Shown here: positions 53,713 through 61,454 of the stretch, in pieces
How the letters are laid out: the number at the start of each line of letters is the position of its first letter
How positions within the stretch are numbered: the first letter of the stretch is position 1
DNA from: Panacagrimonas sp052389915
GTDB lineage: Bacteria > Pseudomonadota > Gammaproteobacteria > Nevskiales > Nevskiaceae
DNA length: 64,000 nt
Direction: 5' to 3'
Assembly (NCBI GenBank): GCA_052389915.1
Contig: JBQTHL010000089.1
Coordinates: 18,489-82,488, forward strand
Made by a program: the position numbers and the translations under genes
The notes under the pieces: generated by a model
Told to the model about the DNA's origin: nothing
Database searches by the model: none
Seen by the model: the letters and a program-made list of their open reading frames with translations, nothing else

Positions 53713-54783
53713 TCAGTCCGAAGGTAAGGACTTCCCGCCCCGGAAAATCCCTTCCGCCATCCGGTCTGCAATCTCGTGCGTCGGGCATCCCTCGACCGCA
53801 GCGCGCTCGAAGATTCCGGTCAGCGTGCTGTCGATGCGCCGCAGGTGCGACTCCACATCCGCCCAGCGCCGTGTCGCGCCCTCGTAATACAGATTGACGA
53901 TGCCGCCCGCGTTGATCGCGTAATCCGGCGCGTACAAAACCCCGCGCTCCATCAACATGCGCCCATGTCGCGGCGCCTCCAACTGGTTGTTCGCCGCCCC
54001 CGCCACGATGCGCGCTCGCAGGCGCGGAATCGTGTCGTCGTCGAGCACCGCGCCCAGCGCGCAGGGCGAGAGCACATCCACATCCAGATCGAACACCTGC
54101 GCGGCATCGACCGCCGTCGCTCCGAATCGCGTCACGCAAGCATCCACTGCCGGCCGGTAAGCATCGCAAACGAACAACTGCACGCCCGCCTCGTGAAGAT
54201 GCCGAGCAAGCGTGCTGCCCACCTTGCCGACACCCTGAATCGCCACGCGCAATCCGCGCAGATCGTCGCGACCCCACCGGTGTCGCACCCCAGCCTGGAT
54301 GCCGAAGAAAACTCCGAGCGCCGTCGCCGCGGAAGTATCGCGATCACCAGCATCATCGCGACTTATCGGCGCCGCGCCACCACCGACGAAAGCCGTTTCC
54401 TTCACCACCTCCCCCATGTCCGCCTCGTCGGTGCCCGAGTCCTCGGCGATCACGTACTTCCCACCCAGCGACTGCACTAGCCGACCCATCGCCCGCATCA
54501 TCGCCGGCGTCTTGTCGCGCCGCGGGTCCGCCAGAATCACGCTCTTCCCGCCACCCTGTTTCAATCCGGCGAGCGCCGCCTTGTAAGTCATCCCGCGCGA
54601 CAAGCGCAGCGCATCGGTCAGCGCATCGTCCTCACCCACATACGGATAGACCCGGCAGCCGCCAAGACCACGCCCGAGCGCCGTGTTGTGAACCGCGACG
54701 ATCGCGCGCAGGCCCGAGGCGGGATCGCGATGAAAGACCACGAGTTCGTGATCGTCGTACTCGGGGTGGGAGAAGATGGCCAT
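53713..54783 (-). CDS. Leucine/phenylalanine/valine dehydrogenase family enzyme
   Basis: The 356-residue NAD-dependent amino-acid dehydrogenase begins MAIFSHPEYDDHELVVFHRD. Catalytic Lys is in KQGGGKSVI near 80-85 and again in MTYKAALAGL; the Rossmann motif is VAIQGVGKVGSTLARHL near 185. It resembles leucine dehydrogenase, which deaminates branched-chain amino acids to 2-oxo acids. The exact amino acid cannot be told from sequence alone. It is divergent from cas3, and its promoter region is shared with the cas operon. Confidence 0.9.
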   Translation of the reverse strand: MAIFSHPEYDDHELVVFHRDPASGLRAIVAVHNTALGRGLGGCRVYPYVGEDDALTDALRLSRGMTYKAALAGLKQGGGKSVILADPRRDKTPAMMRAMGRLVQSLGGKYVIAEDSGTDEADMGEVVKETAFVGGGAAPISRDDAGDRDTSAATALGVFFGIQAGVRHRWGRDDLRGLRVAIQGVGKVGSTLARHLHEAGVQLFVCDAYRPAVDACVTRFGATAVDAAQVFDLDVDVLSPCALGAVLDDDTIPRLRARIVAGAANNQLEAPRHGRMLMERGVLYAPDYAINAGGIVNLYYEGATRRWADVESHLRRIDSTLTGIFERAAVEGCPTHEIADRMAEGIFRGGKSLPSD

Positions 54784-54908
54784 TGCAGCATCCGCCTCTG
54801 TTGTGATTTAGCGGACATGATCGTAGCCGTTACAACTCCGCAAGCAGGCTCATCCTGTGAGCCTGTGCTTCGGCATGATGCGCGTATCCGAAACTACCGA
54901 GCGATGGG

Positions 54909-57176
54909 ATGACAGAAAACGATCTGCAAGCCGAGCCCGTCGCCCACGTTCGACAATTCGCCCTTGGTGGCTGGGACCTGCCACATTTGCTGGCCGATCA
55001 TCTGTGCGCGGTTTCAGCCGGCGCGGCGAATAACGCGCAGTCATGGGGCGGATCGGATTGGGCTGCACTTGCCGGGCTGTGGCATGACCTCGGCAAGTAC
55101 GCAGCGGATTTCCAGCACTACATCCGAGCAGCGTCCGGTTTCGAGCGCGAGAACGCTCATGTCGAGGGTATCGGAGTGCGCGTCGATCACTCCAGCGCGG
55201 GCGGTGTGCACGCTATCCGAAAGCTCGGCAAGCCCGGCATCGTGCTCGCCAATTTGATCCTGGCGCATCACGCAGGACTCTACGATGCCAGCGATATCGA
55301 GCGCCGGCTTCAGGGCGAGAAAGAGAACGCCGAGGGTCGGTACCAAGCTGCGCTCGTAGCAGCCATTCCGCAGGACATCCTGCACACCGATCTCAAACCG
55401 GCCATGAGCGTGCCGGGCGGATACGTAACACAAGGCGCCTATGCGCTGTGGCTACGCATGCTGTTCTCCTGCCTGGTCGACGAGGACTTTCTCGACACCG
55501 AGAACTACATGAACGGAGGTCGGGTCCCCTACCGATCCTCGATTCCAAGTCTTGCCGACCTCAAGCCGAGGTTCGACGCGCACATGGCGCGCTTCGACGC
55601 GGACACCGAAGTAAAAGCTGTTCGGATGCGGGTACTTCACGAGTGTCGCAGCGCTGCCGCACAGGCGCCGGGCCTTTTCACGCTCACCGTGCCAACCGGC
55701 GGCGGCAAGACGCTGTCGAGCATGGCCTTCGCGCTCGAACACGCACTGCTTTACGGACAGCGGCGGATCATCTACGCCATCCCCTACACCAGCATCATCG
55801 AACAAACCGCCGATGTGTTTCGGGGCATCTTCGGCGACACCGTCATCGAGCATCACAGCAACGCCGAGTCCGACAAGGAAAATGCGCGCTCGCGTCTTGC
55901 ATGCGAGAACTGGGACGCGCCCATTATCGTCACCACCAACGTGCAGTTCTTCGAGTCGCTGTTCGCGGCTCGTACCAGCCGTTGCCGCAAGCTCCACAAC
56001 ATCGCCGACAGCGTAGTGATTCTGGACGAAGCGCAGTTACTCCCACCGGGCTTCCTGCAACCCATCCTCGACGTGCTCAATTTGCTGACCCGGCACTACG
56101 GGGTGACGGTGGTACTGTCCACAGCAACTCAGCCCGCGCTGACCTCGCGGGCCTGGTCCGGGGGCAACCTGCGCGGCTTGGAAAATGTGCGAGAGATCGT
56201 CACCGACCCCGATGGGCTTTACCGCATGCTCAAGCGGGTAGATGTGCAGATGCCGGAATCGCTCGAAGCGCCTACGAGCTGGCCGGATATCGCAGACCGT
56301 CTATGCCGCGAGGACAACGTTCTCGCCATCGTCAGCCGGCGCGCCGATGCCCGTGAACTGTTCCGCCTTATGCCCCAGGGCACGATCCATCTCTCCGCGC
56401 TGATGTGCGGCGCGCATCGCTCGGATGTCATCAAGCGCATCAAGTCGCGCCTTGCGGAACGACGCGAGAATCCGGACGCCGAGCCGGTCCGCGTCGTCAG
56501 CACCCAATTGGTAGAGGCCGGGGTCGATCTCGACTTTCCCGTGGTCTATCGAGCACTCGCAGGTCTCGACTCCATTGCCCAGGCCGCCGGTCGCTGCAAT
56601 CGCGAAGGCCGGCTGTCTAGCGGCACGGTTCATGTATTCGTTCCGCCAAAAGGCGCGCCGCCTGGTCTGCTCAAGCTGGGCGAACAAGCCACGCGTAGCC
56701 TGATGAGCGGACACCGCGGTGATCCGCTTGACCGAGCCCTGTTTACACGCTACTTCGAGCAGCTTTATCGCGGCTGCGATCTGGACGAGAAGCAGGTCTG
56801 CGCCGAACTCGACACCAGCCGGTTCAACCGTGGCAGCTTGAACCTGCGCACGGCCGCGGAGAAGTTCAAGCTCATCGACAATGAGGAAAGCGGTTACCGC
56901 AGCGTGTTCGTTCCTTACCGGCGCGATGCTTCGGACGATCAGTACGCGATCTTGCTCGCCTCGCTGCGAAAGGACGGCCCCCAGCGCTGGCTGCTGCGCA
57001 AGCTGCAACGGTACAGCGTGAGCCTTCCCGGCCATGAGTTCGACAAGCTCCTTAAGCACCGTGACGCAGAAGAAGTTTTCCCAGGCCTCTTCGCACTGAA
57101 ATCAGAGGCGCAGTACAACCCTTCGCTCGGCCTATGTGTCGATGAACCGTTATCGCCCGAAGCGTTAGTAATCTGA
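54909..57176 (+). CDS. cas3: CRISPR-associated helicase/nuclease Cas3 (type I-C)
   Basis: The 755-residue effector joins an N-terminal HD nuclease (His59-Asp60 in WHDLGKY, then DHSSAGG near 98) with a superfamily 2 helicase: Walker A PTGGGKT 262-268, DEAQ 373-376 and STATQPAL near 402. It is recruited by Cascade to unwind and degrade target DNA. Domain order and length are typical of type I-C. The ATG at 54909 follows GATGGGATG with a weak ribosome site. It heads the cas locus; 321 bases separate it from cas5, in which two unusual elements lie. Confidence 0.96.
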   Translation: MTENDLQAEPVAHVRQFALGGWDLPHLLADHLCAVSAGAANNAQSWGGSDWAALAGLWHDLGKYAADFQHYIRAASGFERENAHVEGIGVRVDHSSAGGVHAIRKLGKPGIVLANLILAHHAGLYDASDIERRLQGEKENAEGRYQAALVAAIPQDILHTDLKPAMSVPGGYVTQGAYALWLRMLFSCLVDEDFLDTENYMNGGRVPYRSSIPSLADLKPRFDAHMARFDADTEVKAVRMRVLHECRSAAAQAPGLFTLTVPTGGGKTLSSMAFALEHALLYGQRRIIYAIPYTSIIEQTADVFRGIFGDTVIEHHSNAESDKENARSRLACENWDAPIIVTTNVQFFESLFAARTSRCRKLHNIADSVVILDEAQLLPPGFLQPILDVLNLLTRHYGVTVVLSTATQPALTSRAWSGGNLRGLENVREIVTDPDGLYRMLKRVDVQMPESLEAPTSWPDIADRLCREDNVLAIVSRRADARELFRLMPQGTIHLSALMCGAHRSDVIKRIKSRLAERRENPDAEPVRVVSTQLVEAGVDLDFPVVYRALAGLDSIAQAAGRCNREGRLSSGTVHVFVPPKGAPPGLLKLGEQATRSLMSGHRGDPLDRALFTRYFEQLYRGCDLDEKQVCAELDTSRFNRGSLNLRTAAEKFKLIDNEESGYRSVFVPYRRDASDDQYAILLASLRKDGPQRWLLRKLQRYSVSLPGHEFDKLLKHRDAEEVFPGLFALKSEAQYNPSLGLCVDEPLSPEALVI

Positions 57177-57177
57177 G

Positions 57178-57201
57178 GAGGGGGCGGCGAGCCGCCCCCT
57201 C
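57178..57201. terminator. Strong hairpin after cas3 / at the end of the pseudo-crRNA
   Basis: An 11-bp perfect stem, GAGGGGGCGGC / GCCGCCCCCTC, with a two-base loop, begins two bases after the cas3 stop. No T run follows on either strand. On the minus strand it comes directly after the 31-base pseudo-spacer, so it could define the 3' end of that small RNA as well as follow cas3. Confidence 0.6.
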
Positions 57202-57264
57202 AGAACTACAAATGCAACGGAGCAGCACGTGGTTTCAATCCACTCGCTAGAGACCGCGAGGCCC
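57201..57264 (-). ncRNA. Candidate crRNA-like regulatory RNA (CreR/CreA-type) from a lone degenerate repeat
   Basis: On the minus strand, 57264-57232 is a degenerate copy of the array repeat: a GGGC start, a 5-bp stem CTCGC/GCGAG with an eight-base loop, then TGGATTGAAAC. Those last 11 bases equal the 3' end of the array repeat, which is the crRNA 5' handle Cas5 leaves in type I-C. The next 31 bases (57231-57201, starting CACGTGCTGCTCCGTT) act as a pseudo-spacer and stop at the hairpin 57178-57201. A weak minus-strand promoter (TTCCAA-N17-TATACA, 57314-57286) would start RNA just before the repeat. The first 16 spacer bases match 57311-57296 on the minus strand at 13 positions, next to TTC. 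Expression and processing are inferred. Confidence 0.7.
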
Positions 57265-57265
57265 A

Positions 57266-57314
57266 TTTAGTTTGAAGTGAACCGCTGTATAAGTAAACGA
57301 AGCAGTACTTGGAA
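57266..57314 (+). promoter_or_regulatory. Candidate divergent promoter and pseudo-crRNA target site
   Basis: This AT-rich stretch is the only promoter-like region between cas3 and cas5. The plus strand has TATAAG at 57288-57293 with a poor -35 (TTTAGT, 57266-57271); the minus strand has TATACA overlapping it. The target of the pseudo-spacer is 57296-57311, preceded on the minus strand by TTC (57314-57312), the canonical type I-C PAM. Bound Cascade would cover the start point of the small-ORF/cas5 transcript. The same 17 bases also form a direct repeat with 57216-57232 at an 80-base offset, so a protein-binding site pair is an alternative reading. Confidence 0.55.
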
Positions 57315-57368
57315 TTGCATTATTGGCTGACCCTGTCTATGCTTCGCAAAACCTAGCGGGGCGCCGGA

Positions 57369-57497
57369 ATGAACTGGGCAGAGGCTATACGAGAGCTAAA
57401 AGCACTCTTGACGGAGCTGCCGGCGACGCGCTTTTACACCTTAGTACTGGTCGTAGTGGCAATGGTAGGCGCTTGGGTATTGATGGGGGTGCGCTAA
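57369..57497 (+). CDS. 42-residue single-helix membrane ORF directly before cas5
   Basis: ATG 57369 opens MNWAEAIRELKALLTELPAT followed by a hydrophobic helix, about residues 22-40 (FYTLVLVVVAMVGAWVLMG), and ends VR. The TAA is immediately followed by the cas5 ATG (TAAATG), so it would be coupled to cas5. Size and layout (amphipathic start, one helix) are like type I toxins or small membrane proteins. The ribosome site is weak (GGGGCGCCGGA). A five-codon ORF at 57339-57356 lies just upstream. I know no cas gene of this kind; it is the natural candidate for the gene controlled by the pseudo-crRNA. Confidence 0.55.
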   Translation: MNWAEAIRELKALLTELPATRFYTLVLVVVAMVGAWVLMGVR

Positions 57498-58160
57498 ATG
57501 TTCTGCTTGGAAGTCCGCGGCGACTACGCCTGTTTCACCCGCCCGGAGATGAAGGTAGAGCGCGTCTCCTACGACTTCATCACTCCCTCGGCGGCGCGCG
57601 CGATCTTCGACGCCGTCTTGTGGAAGCCCGCTATCACTTGGCGCATCGACCGGATCGAGGTGCTGAACCCAGTCCGATGGATCAGCCTGCGGCGCAATGA
57701 AGTGGGCGCCGTGGCCTCCACCCGTAACGTCGAAAGCGCGATGCGCAGTAGAAGCGGGCGACTCGGTCTGGACATCGAGGACGAGCGCCAGCAGCGCGCG
57801 GGCCTGTTCCTGCGCGACGTGGCCTATCGGCTGCACGCCCATTTTGAGATGACCCCCAAGGCCGGTGCGGACGACACGCCGGCCAAGTTCGCTTCGATGT
57901 TCCAGCGCCGGGCCGAGTCCGGTCAGTGCGTGAATCAGCCCTATCTCGGCTGCCGGGAGTTCTCGGCCGATGTGCGCCTTGTCGCCGATCCAAAATCGAC
58001 GGCGCCTGCCGAGCCACAAGTTGATGGCGATTTCGGCTGGATGCTGTACGACCTCGACTTCACCAAACCATCCGAACCGACTCCGCGCTTTTTCCGTGCG
58101 CGGGCCAATCAGGGTGCAGTACAGATTCCGGCATGGAATAGCGCGGAGATTCGCGGATGA
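57498..58160 (+). CDS. cas5c: Cas5 (Cas5d/Cas5c), type I-C crRNA endonuclease and Cascade subunit
   Basis: The 220-residue RAMP protein begins MFCLEVRGDYACFTRPEMKVERVSYDFITPSAARAI (in parts), the type I-C Cas5 N-terminus. In this subtype there is no Cas6; Cas5 itself cuts the repeat and keeps the 5' handle. The absence of any cas6 in the locus agrees. RRNEV and YLGCREF are conserved blocks. It starts at the base after the small membrane ORF and overlaps cas8c by four bases. Confidence 0.95.
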   Translation: MFCLEVRGDYACFTRPEMKVERVSYDFITPSAARAIFDAVLWKPAITWRIDRIEVLNPVRWISLRRNEVGAVASTRNVESAMRSRSGRLGLDIEDERQQRAGLFLRDVAYRLHAHFEMTPKAGADDTPAKFASMFQRRAESGQCVNQPYLGCREFSADVRLVADPKSTAPAEPQVDGDFGWMLYDLDFTKPSEPTPRFFRARANQGAVQIPAWNSAEIRG

Positions 58161-59911
58161 TTCTCCAGGCTCTCAACGAGCTTTACGAGCGTCGCGAACA
58201 GTCCGTCGATGCGGGCAGCCGGCCACCGCCCACGGGCTTCGAACTGAAGGAGATTCCTTTCATCCTTGAGATCGACGCCGCAGGCGGACTGACCGTCATT
58301 CACGATACGCGTCGCATCGAAGGCAAGAAGAAGATTGCAAAGGCGGAGCGGGTTCCCCGGGGCGTCAAAAAGACTTCAGGCGTTGCCGCCAACCTGCTGT
58401 GGGATACATCGGAGTACGTGCTCGGCATCGACACCCGCGGCAATCCGGAACGGGTGTGCGAGCAGCACGCAGCGTTCTGTTCGCGTGTCGCGGAGCTGGC
58501 GGAGGTCGTCGGCGAGGACGCTGGCCTCAGCGCGGTGCTGAAATTTCTGGATCGCGTCGACGCCGCTGCGTTGAGTACGCGCCCGGAGTGGAAGGAGTTG
58601 TACGAAACCAATCCGCTCCTGAGCTTCCGCCTGCAAAGCGACACCGATTTGGTCTGTCAGCGCCCTGCGGTCGTTGCGGCGTGCTCGGCGCGAGCAGCGA
58701 TGTCCCAGGCCGATGGCCTTTGCCTTATCACCGGCGAAGCGGCGTCGATCGAACGTCTACACACCACGATCAAGGGTGTGTGGGGTGCTCAGTCCTCCGG
58801 CGCCAACATAGTGTCGTTCAACCTCGATGCCTTCAACTCCTACGGCAAGAACCAGGGCGCGAACGCGCCGATCGGCAAGCCTGCTGCAAACCGCTACACC
58901 ACGGCCCTCAACGATCTGCTCAAGCGCGGGTCGCGCCAGCGCATTCAGGTCGGAGATGCGTCCACGGTGTTCTGGGCGGAGCGTGGCAACGAGATTGAAA
59001 ACGACTTCGGCGCTTTGTTCGGCGAACCGGCGAAAGACAATCCCGAACTCAACACTGATCGCGTCAAGGCACTTTACGAAGCCGTACGCTCCGGCAAGTA
59101 CGTGCAGGACCGCAGTTCCAACGAGCGCTTCTACATCCTCGGCCTCGCGCCTAATGCCGCGCGTGTCGCGGTACGCTTTTGGCACGTCGATACCGTCGGC
59201 GCGGTGGCCGGAAGGATCGCTCAGCATTTCGCCGATCTCGACATCGTGCATGCACCTCACGAGCCGCCCTTTCTGAGCCTGTTCCGCTTGCTCTCTTCCT
59301 GCGCGGTGCAGGGCAAGGCCGACAACATTCCTCCGAACCTTGGCGGCGAGGTGATGCGCGCCATTCTCGAAGGACTGCCGTATCCGCGAACGCTGTTGCA
59401 GGCAGCGGTACGGCGGTGCACGGCCGAGCGGTCCGTGAACTATCCGCGGTCCGCGATCATTAAAGCCTGCATCAACCGTATTGGCCGCTCCCGTCGAATC
59501 GAAGCAGAGGAGTTACGTATGTCGCTCGACCCGAATAACAAAACCCCTTCGTATCTGCTGGGAAGGCTGTTCATGGTTCTGGAGCAGATACAGAAGGAGG
59601 CAATGGGAGACATCAATCGCACGATCCGTGACACGTACTGGGCGTCCTCGCTGGCGACTCCACGTCGGAGCTTTCCTCTATTGATTGACCTGAGCCACAA
59701 GCATCTGAAGAAGCTCCGTCGAGAAAAGCCGGGACGTGCAACGAACCTGGAGCGATTGCAGGCTCACCTCGTCGGGTCGCTTGGAGCAGACGATCCTTTT
59801 CCCAACACCCTGCCTTTCGAAGAACACGGTCGCTTCATCGTCGGCTACTACCACCAAAGGCAGGATGAAGGTACTTACAAATCACAGGGAGCAGTCAATG
59901 AACATCAATAG
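58157..59911 (+). CDS. cas8c: Cas8c (Csd1), large subunit of type I-C Cascade
   Basis: The 584-residue protein matches Csd1/Cas8c in length and pattern: MILQALNELYERR, WKELYETNPLLSFRLQSDTD, CLITGEAASIERLH, GANIVSFNLDAFNSYGKNQG and the C-terminal YLLGRLFMVLEQIQ. It recognises the PAM (5'-TTC in characterised type I-C systems) and, in this subtype, its gene also encodes the small Cas11 subunit from an internal start. An in-frame internal start near the last third would be expected but I could not fix it. The end overlaps cas7 by 14 bases. Confidence 0.95.
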   Translation: MILQALNELYERREQSVDAGSRPPPTGFELKEIPFILEIDAAGGLTVIHDTRRIEGKKKIAKAERVPRGVKKTSGVAANLLWDTSEYVLGIDTRGNPERVCEQHAAFCSRVAELAEVVGEDAGLSAVLKFLDRVDAAALSTRPEWKELYETNPLLSFRLQSDTDLVCQRPAVVAACSARAAMSQADGLCLITGEAASIERLHTTIKGVWGAQSSGANIVSFNLDAFNSYGKNQGANAPIGKPAANRYTTALNDLLKRGSRQRIQVGDASTVFWAERGNEIENDFGALFGEPAKDNPELNTDRVKALYEAVRSGKYVQDRSSNERFYILGLAPNAARVAVRFWHVDTVGAVAGRIAQHFADLDIVHAPHEPPFLSLFRLLSSCAVQGKADNIPPNLGGEVMRAILEGLPYPRTLLQAAVRRCTAERSVNYPRSAIIKACINRIGRSRRIEAEELRMSLDPNNKTPSYLLGRLFMVLEQIQKEAMGDINRTIRDTYWASSLATPRRSFPLLIDLSHKHLKKLRREKPGRATNLERLQAHLVGSLGADDPFPNTLPFEEHGRFIVGYYHQRQDEGTYKSQGAVNEHQ

Positions 59912-60803
59912 ACGCTACGACTTCGTGTTGCTGTTCGACGTGCAGGACGGGAACCCCAACGGCGATCCGGACGCCGGCAATCTGCCGCGCGTCGACGCCG
60001 AGACCGGCTGCGGGCTGGTGACGGACGTGTGCCTGAAGCGCAAGGTTCGCAACTACGTAGGCATCGTGAAAGAGGAGCAACCACCGTACGAGATCTACGT
60101 CAAGGAGAAGGCCGTGCTCAACAGGCAGCACGAGCGAGCCTACGAGGCCATCGGCGCATCGGACCTCCTCAAGGGCGACGACAAGAAGCGCAAAGGTGGC
60201 GAAAAGGTTGGTGAAGCCCGTGACTGGATGTGCAAGAACTTCTTCGACGTGCGCACCTTCGGCGCGGTCATGTCCACCGGCATCAATTGTGGGCAGGTCC
60301 GCGGGCCGGTTCAGATGACCTTCGGCCGTTCAGTGGAACCTATCGTGGCGCTGGAGCATTCCATCACGCGCATGGCCGTGGCCACGGAGGCGGAAGCAGA
60401 AAAGCAGCAAGGCGACAATCGCACCATGGGCCGCAAGCACACTGTGCCGTACGGCCTGTATCGCTCGCACGGTTTCGTGTCGTCCTTCCTTGCGCGACAG
60501 ACCGGGTTCTCCGGCGACGATCTGGAACTGTTCTTCAAGGCCTTGGCTGACATGTTCGAGCACGACCGCTCCGCAGCCCGCGGCATGATGGCAACGCGCG
60601 GTCTGTACGTGTTCGAGCACGCCTCGGAGCTGGGGAATGCCCACGCGCACGACCTGTTCGACCGCATCACGGTCGAGCGCACTAACACCGATGGCCCAGC
60701 CCGCAAGTTCTCCGATTTCCGCGTCAGCTTCGACGGAGAAGACATGGCCGTCGGCGAATCAAAGGGCGTAGCATCAGGCGTGAAGTTGATCCGGAAGTGC
60801 TGA
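59898..60803 (+). CDS. cas7c: Cas7 (Csd2), backbone subunit of type I-C Cascade
   Basis: The 301-residue RAMP protein starts MNINRRYDFVLLFDVQDGNP, the family N-terminus, with NGDPDAGNLPR next. Several copies coat the crRNA spacer. GAVMSTGINCGQVRGPVQMTFG-type and RKHTVPYGLYRSHGF blocks are typical. AGGGAG at 59885-59890 is a good ribosome site, which fixes the ATG inside the end of cas8c. One base after its stop comes the DUF433 gene instead of cas4. Confidence 0.95.
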   Translation: MNINRRYDFVLLFDVQDGNPNGDPDAGNLPRVDAETGCGLVTDVCLKRKVRNYVGIVKEEQPPYEIYVKEKAVLNRQHERAYEAIGASDLLKGDDKKRKGGEKVGEARDWMCKNFFDVRTFGAVMSTGINCGQVRGPVQMTFGRSVEPIVALEHSITRMAVATEAEAEKQQGDNRTMGRKHTVPYGLYRSHGFVSSFLARQTGFSGDDLELFFKALADMFEHDRSAARGMMATRGLYVFEHASELGNAHAHDLFDRITVERTNTDGPARKFSDFRVSFDGEDMAVGESKGVASGVKLIRKC

Positions 60804-60804
60804 C

Positions 60805-61008
60805 ATGAACTCGAAAGAACACATCTTCGTGGACCCCGAAGTGTGCTTCGGGAAACCCCACATCGATGGAACGCGGCTGGCTGTGGAATTCGTGATGGCG
60901 CGGTCTGCCGATGGCTGGACCGAGGAGCAGGTCTTGGAGTCTTACACGCGCCTCACGCGGGCTGACCTGAAGGCGGTCTTTACGGTGGCCACGGAGATGC
61001 AGACATGA
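60805..61008 (+). CDS. DUF433-domain protein (antitoxin-like)
   Basis: The 67-residue protein matches DUF433: IFVDPEVCFGKPHIDGTRLAVEFVMA, then a winged-helix-like C-terminus (TEEQVLESYTRLTRADLKAVF). DUF433 proteins usually act as antitoxins to PIN-like toxins. No such toxin follows; instead HicB- and HicA-like genes do, each overlapping by four bases. It starts one base after the cas7 stop. Its presence inside a cas operon is unusual. Confidence 0.85.
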   Translation: MNSKEHIFVDPEVCFGKPHIDGTRLAVEFVMARSADGWTEEQVLESYTRLTRADLKAVFTVATEMQT

Positions 61009-61211
61009 GCGAGATCGTGTTCGTGGTAGAGGTAGCGCCGGAGGGGGGATTCCTGGCGCGTGCAGTGGGCCAGTCGATCTTTACTGAGGCGGATAACGAA
61101 GTCGCGCTACGTGCCTCCGTGCGTGATGCGGTGCGCTGTCATTACGACGAAGGCAAGGCACCAAGCATCATCCGGCTGCATTTTGTCCGTGACGAGGTGC
61201 TCGCCGCATGA
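61005..61211 (+). CDS. HicB-like antitoxin (short form)
   Basis: The 68-residue protein has the partial RNase H fold of HicB: VFVVEVAPEGGFLARAVGQSIFTEADNEVALRASVRDAV (in parts). It lacks the C-terminal ribbon-helix-helix or HTH of long HicB proteins, a short version often misnamed 2-oxoisovalerate dehydrogenase. It should bind and block HicA. ATGA overlaps on both sides (with DUF433 and HicA) make the three genes one coupled unit. Confidence 0.82.
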   Translation: MSEIVFVVEVAPEGGFLARAVGQSIFTEADNEVALRASVRDAVRCHYDEGKAPSIIRLHFVRDEVLAA

Positions 61212-61450
61212 GGCTGCCGCGGGACCTTACGGGCGCAGAGCTGATCAAGAAGCTTGAGCCCTTGGGGTACCGGCGCACTCGGCAAACCGGCAGCCATGTG
61301 CGGCTTTCCACCGAGATTCCGTCCGAGCACCACGTCACCGTTCCTCTCCACAATCCGCTGCGCGTGGGCACCTTGTCCGGAATTCTCGGCGATGTGGCCC
61401 AGCATCGCGGCGTCACGCGCGACGAGTTGGTGGCTGAGCTGTTCGGCTAG
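61208..61450 (+). CDS. HicA-like mRNA interferase toxin
   Basis: The 80-residue protein has the double-stranded RNA-binding-like HicA fold: LTGAELIKKLEPLGYRRTRQTGSHVRLS, with the catalytic His in GSHVRL. VPLHNPLRVGTLSGILGDVA is the second conserved block. HicA toxins cut mRNA until bound by HicB. Everything needed seems present. Its stop is four bases before the cas4 ATG, so the toxin and cas4-cas1-cas2 are likely one transcript. Confidence 0.9.
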   Translation: MRLPRDLTGAELIKKLEPLGYRRTRQTGSHVRLSTEIPSEHHVTVPLHNPLRVGTLSGILGDVAQHRGVTRDELVAELFG

Positions 61451-61454
61451 AGAG

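Noticed and set aside
54784..54908. Search for a target of the pseudo-spacer in the cas3 promoter gap
   Set aside because: By eye no TTC-flanked seed match was found on either strand; the only good match is at 57296-57311.
57323..57700. 125-codon frame overlapping the small ORF and cas5
   Set aside because: Arg/Leu/Gly-rich shadow reading; cas5 and the 42-residue ORF use another frame.
61254..61454. Upstream extension of cas4
   Set aside because: It reads HicA out of frame; cas4 family starts at MSTAGFDLVPIS.
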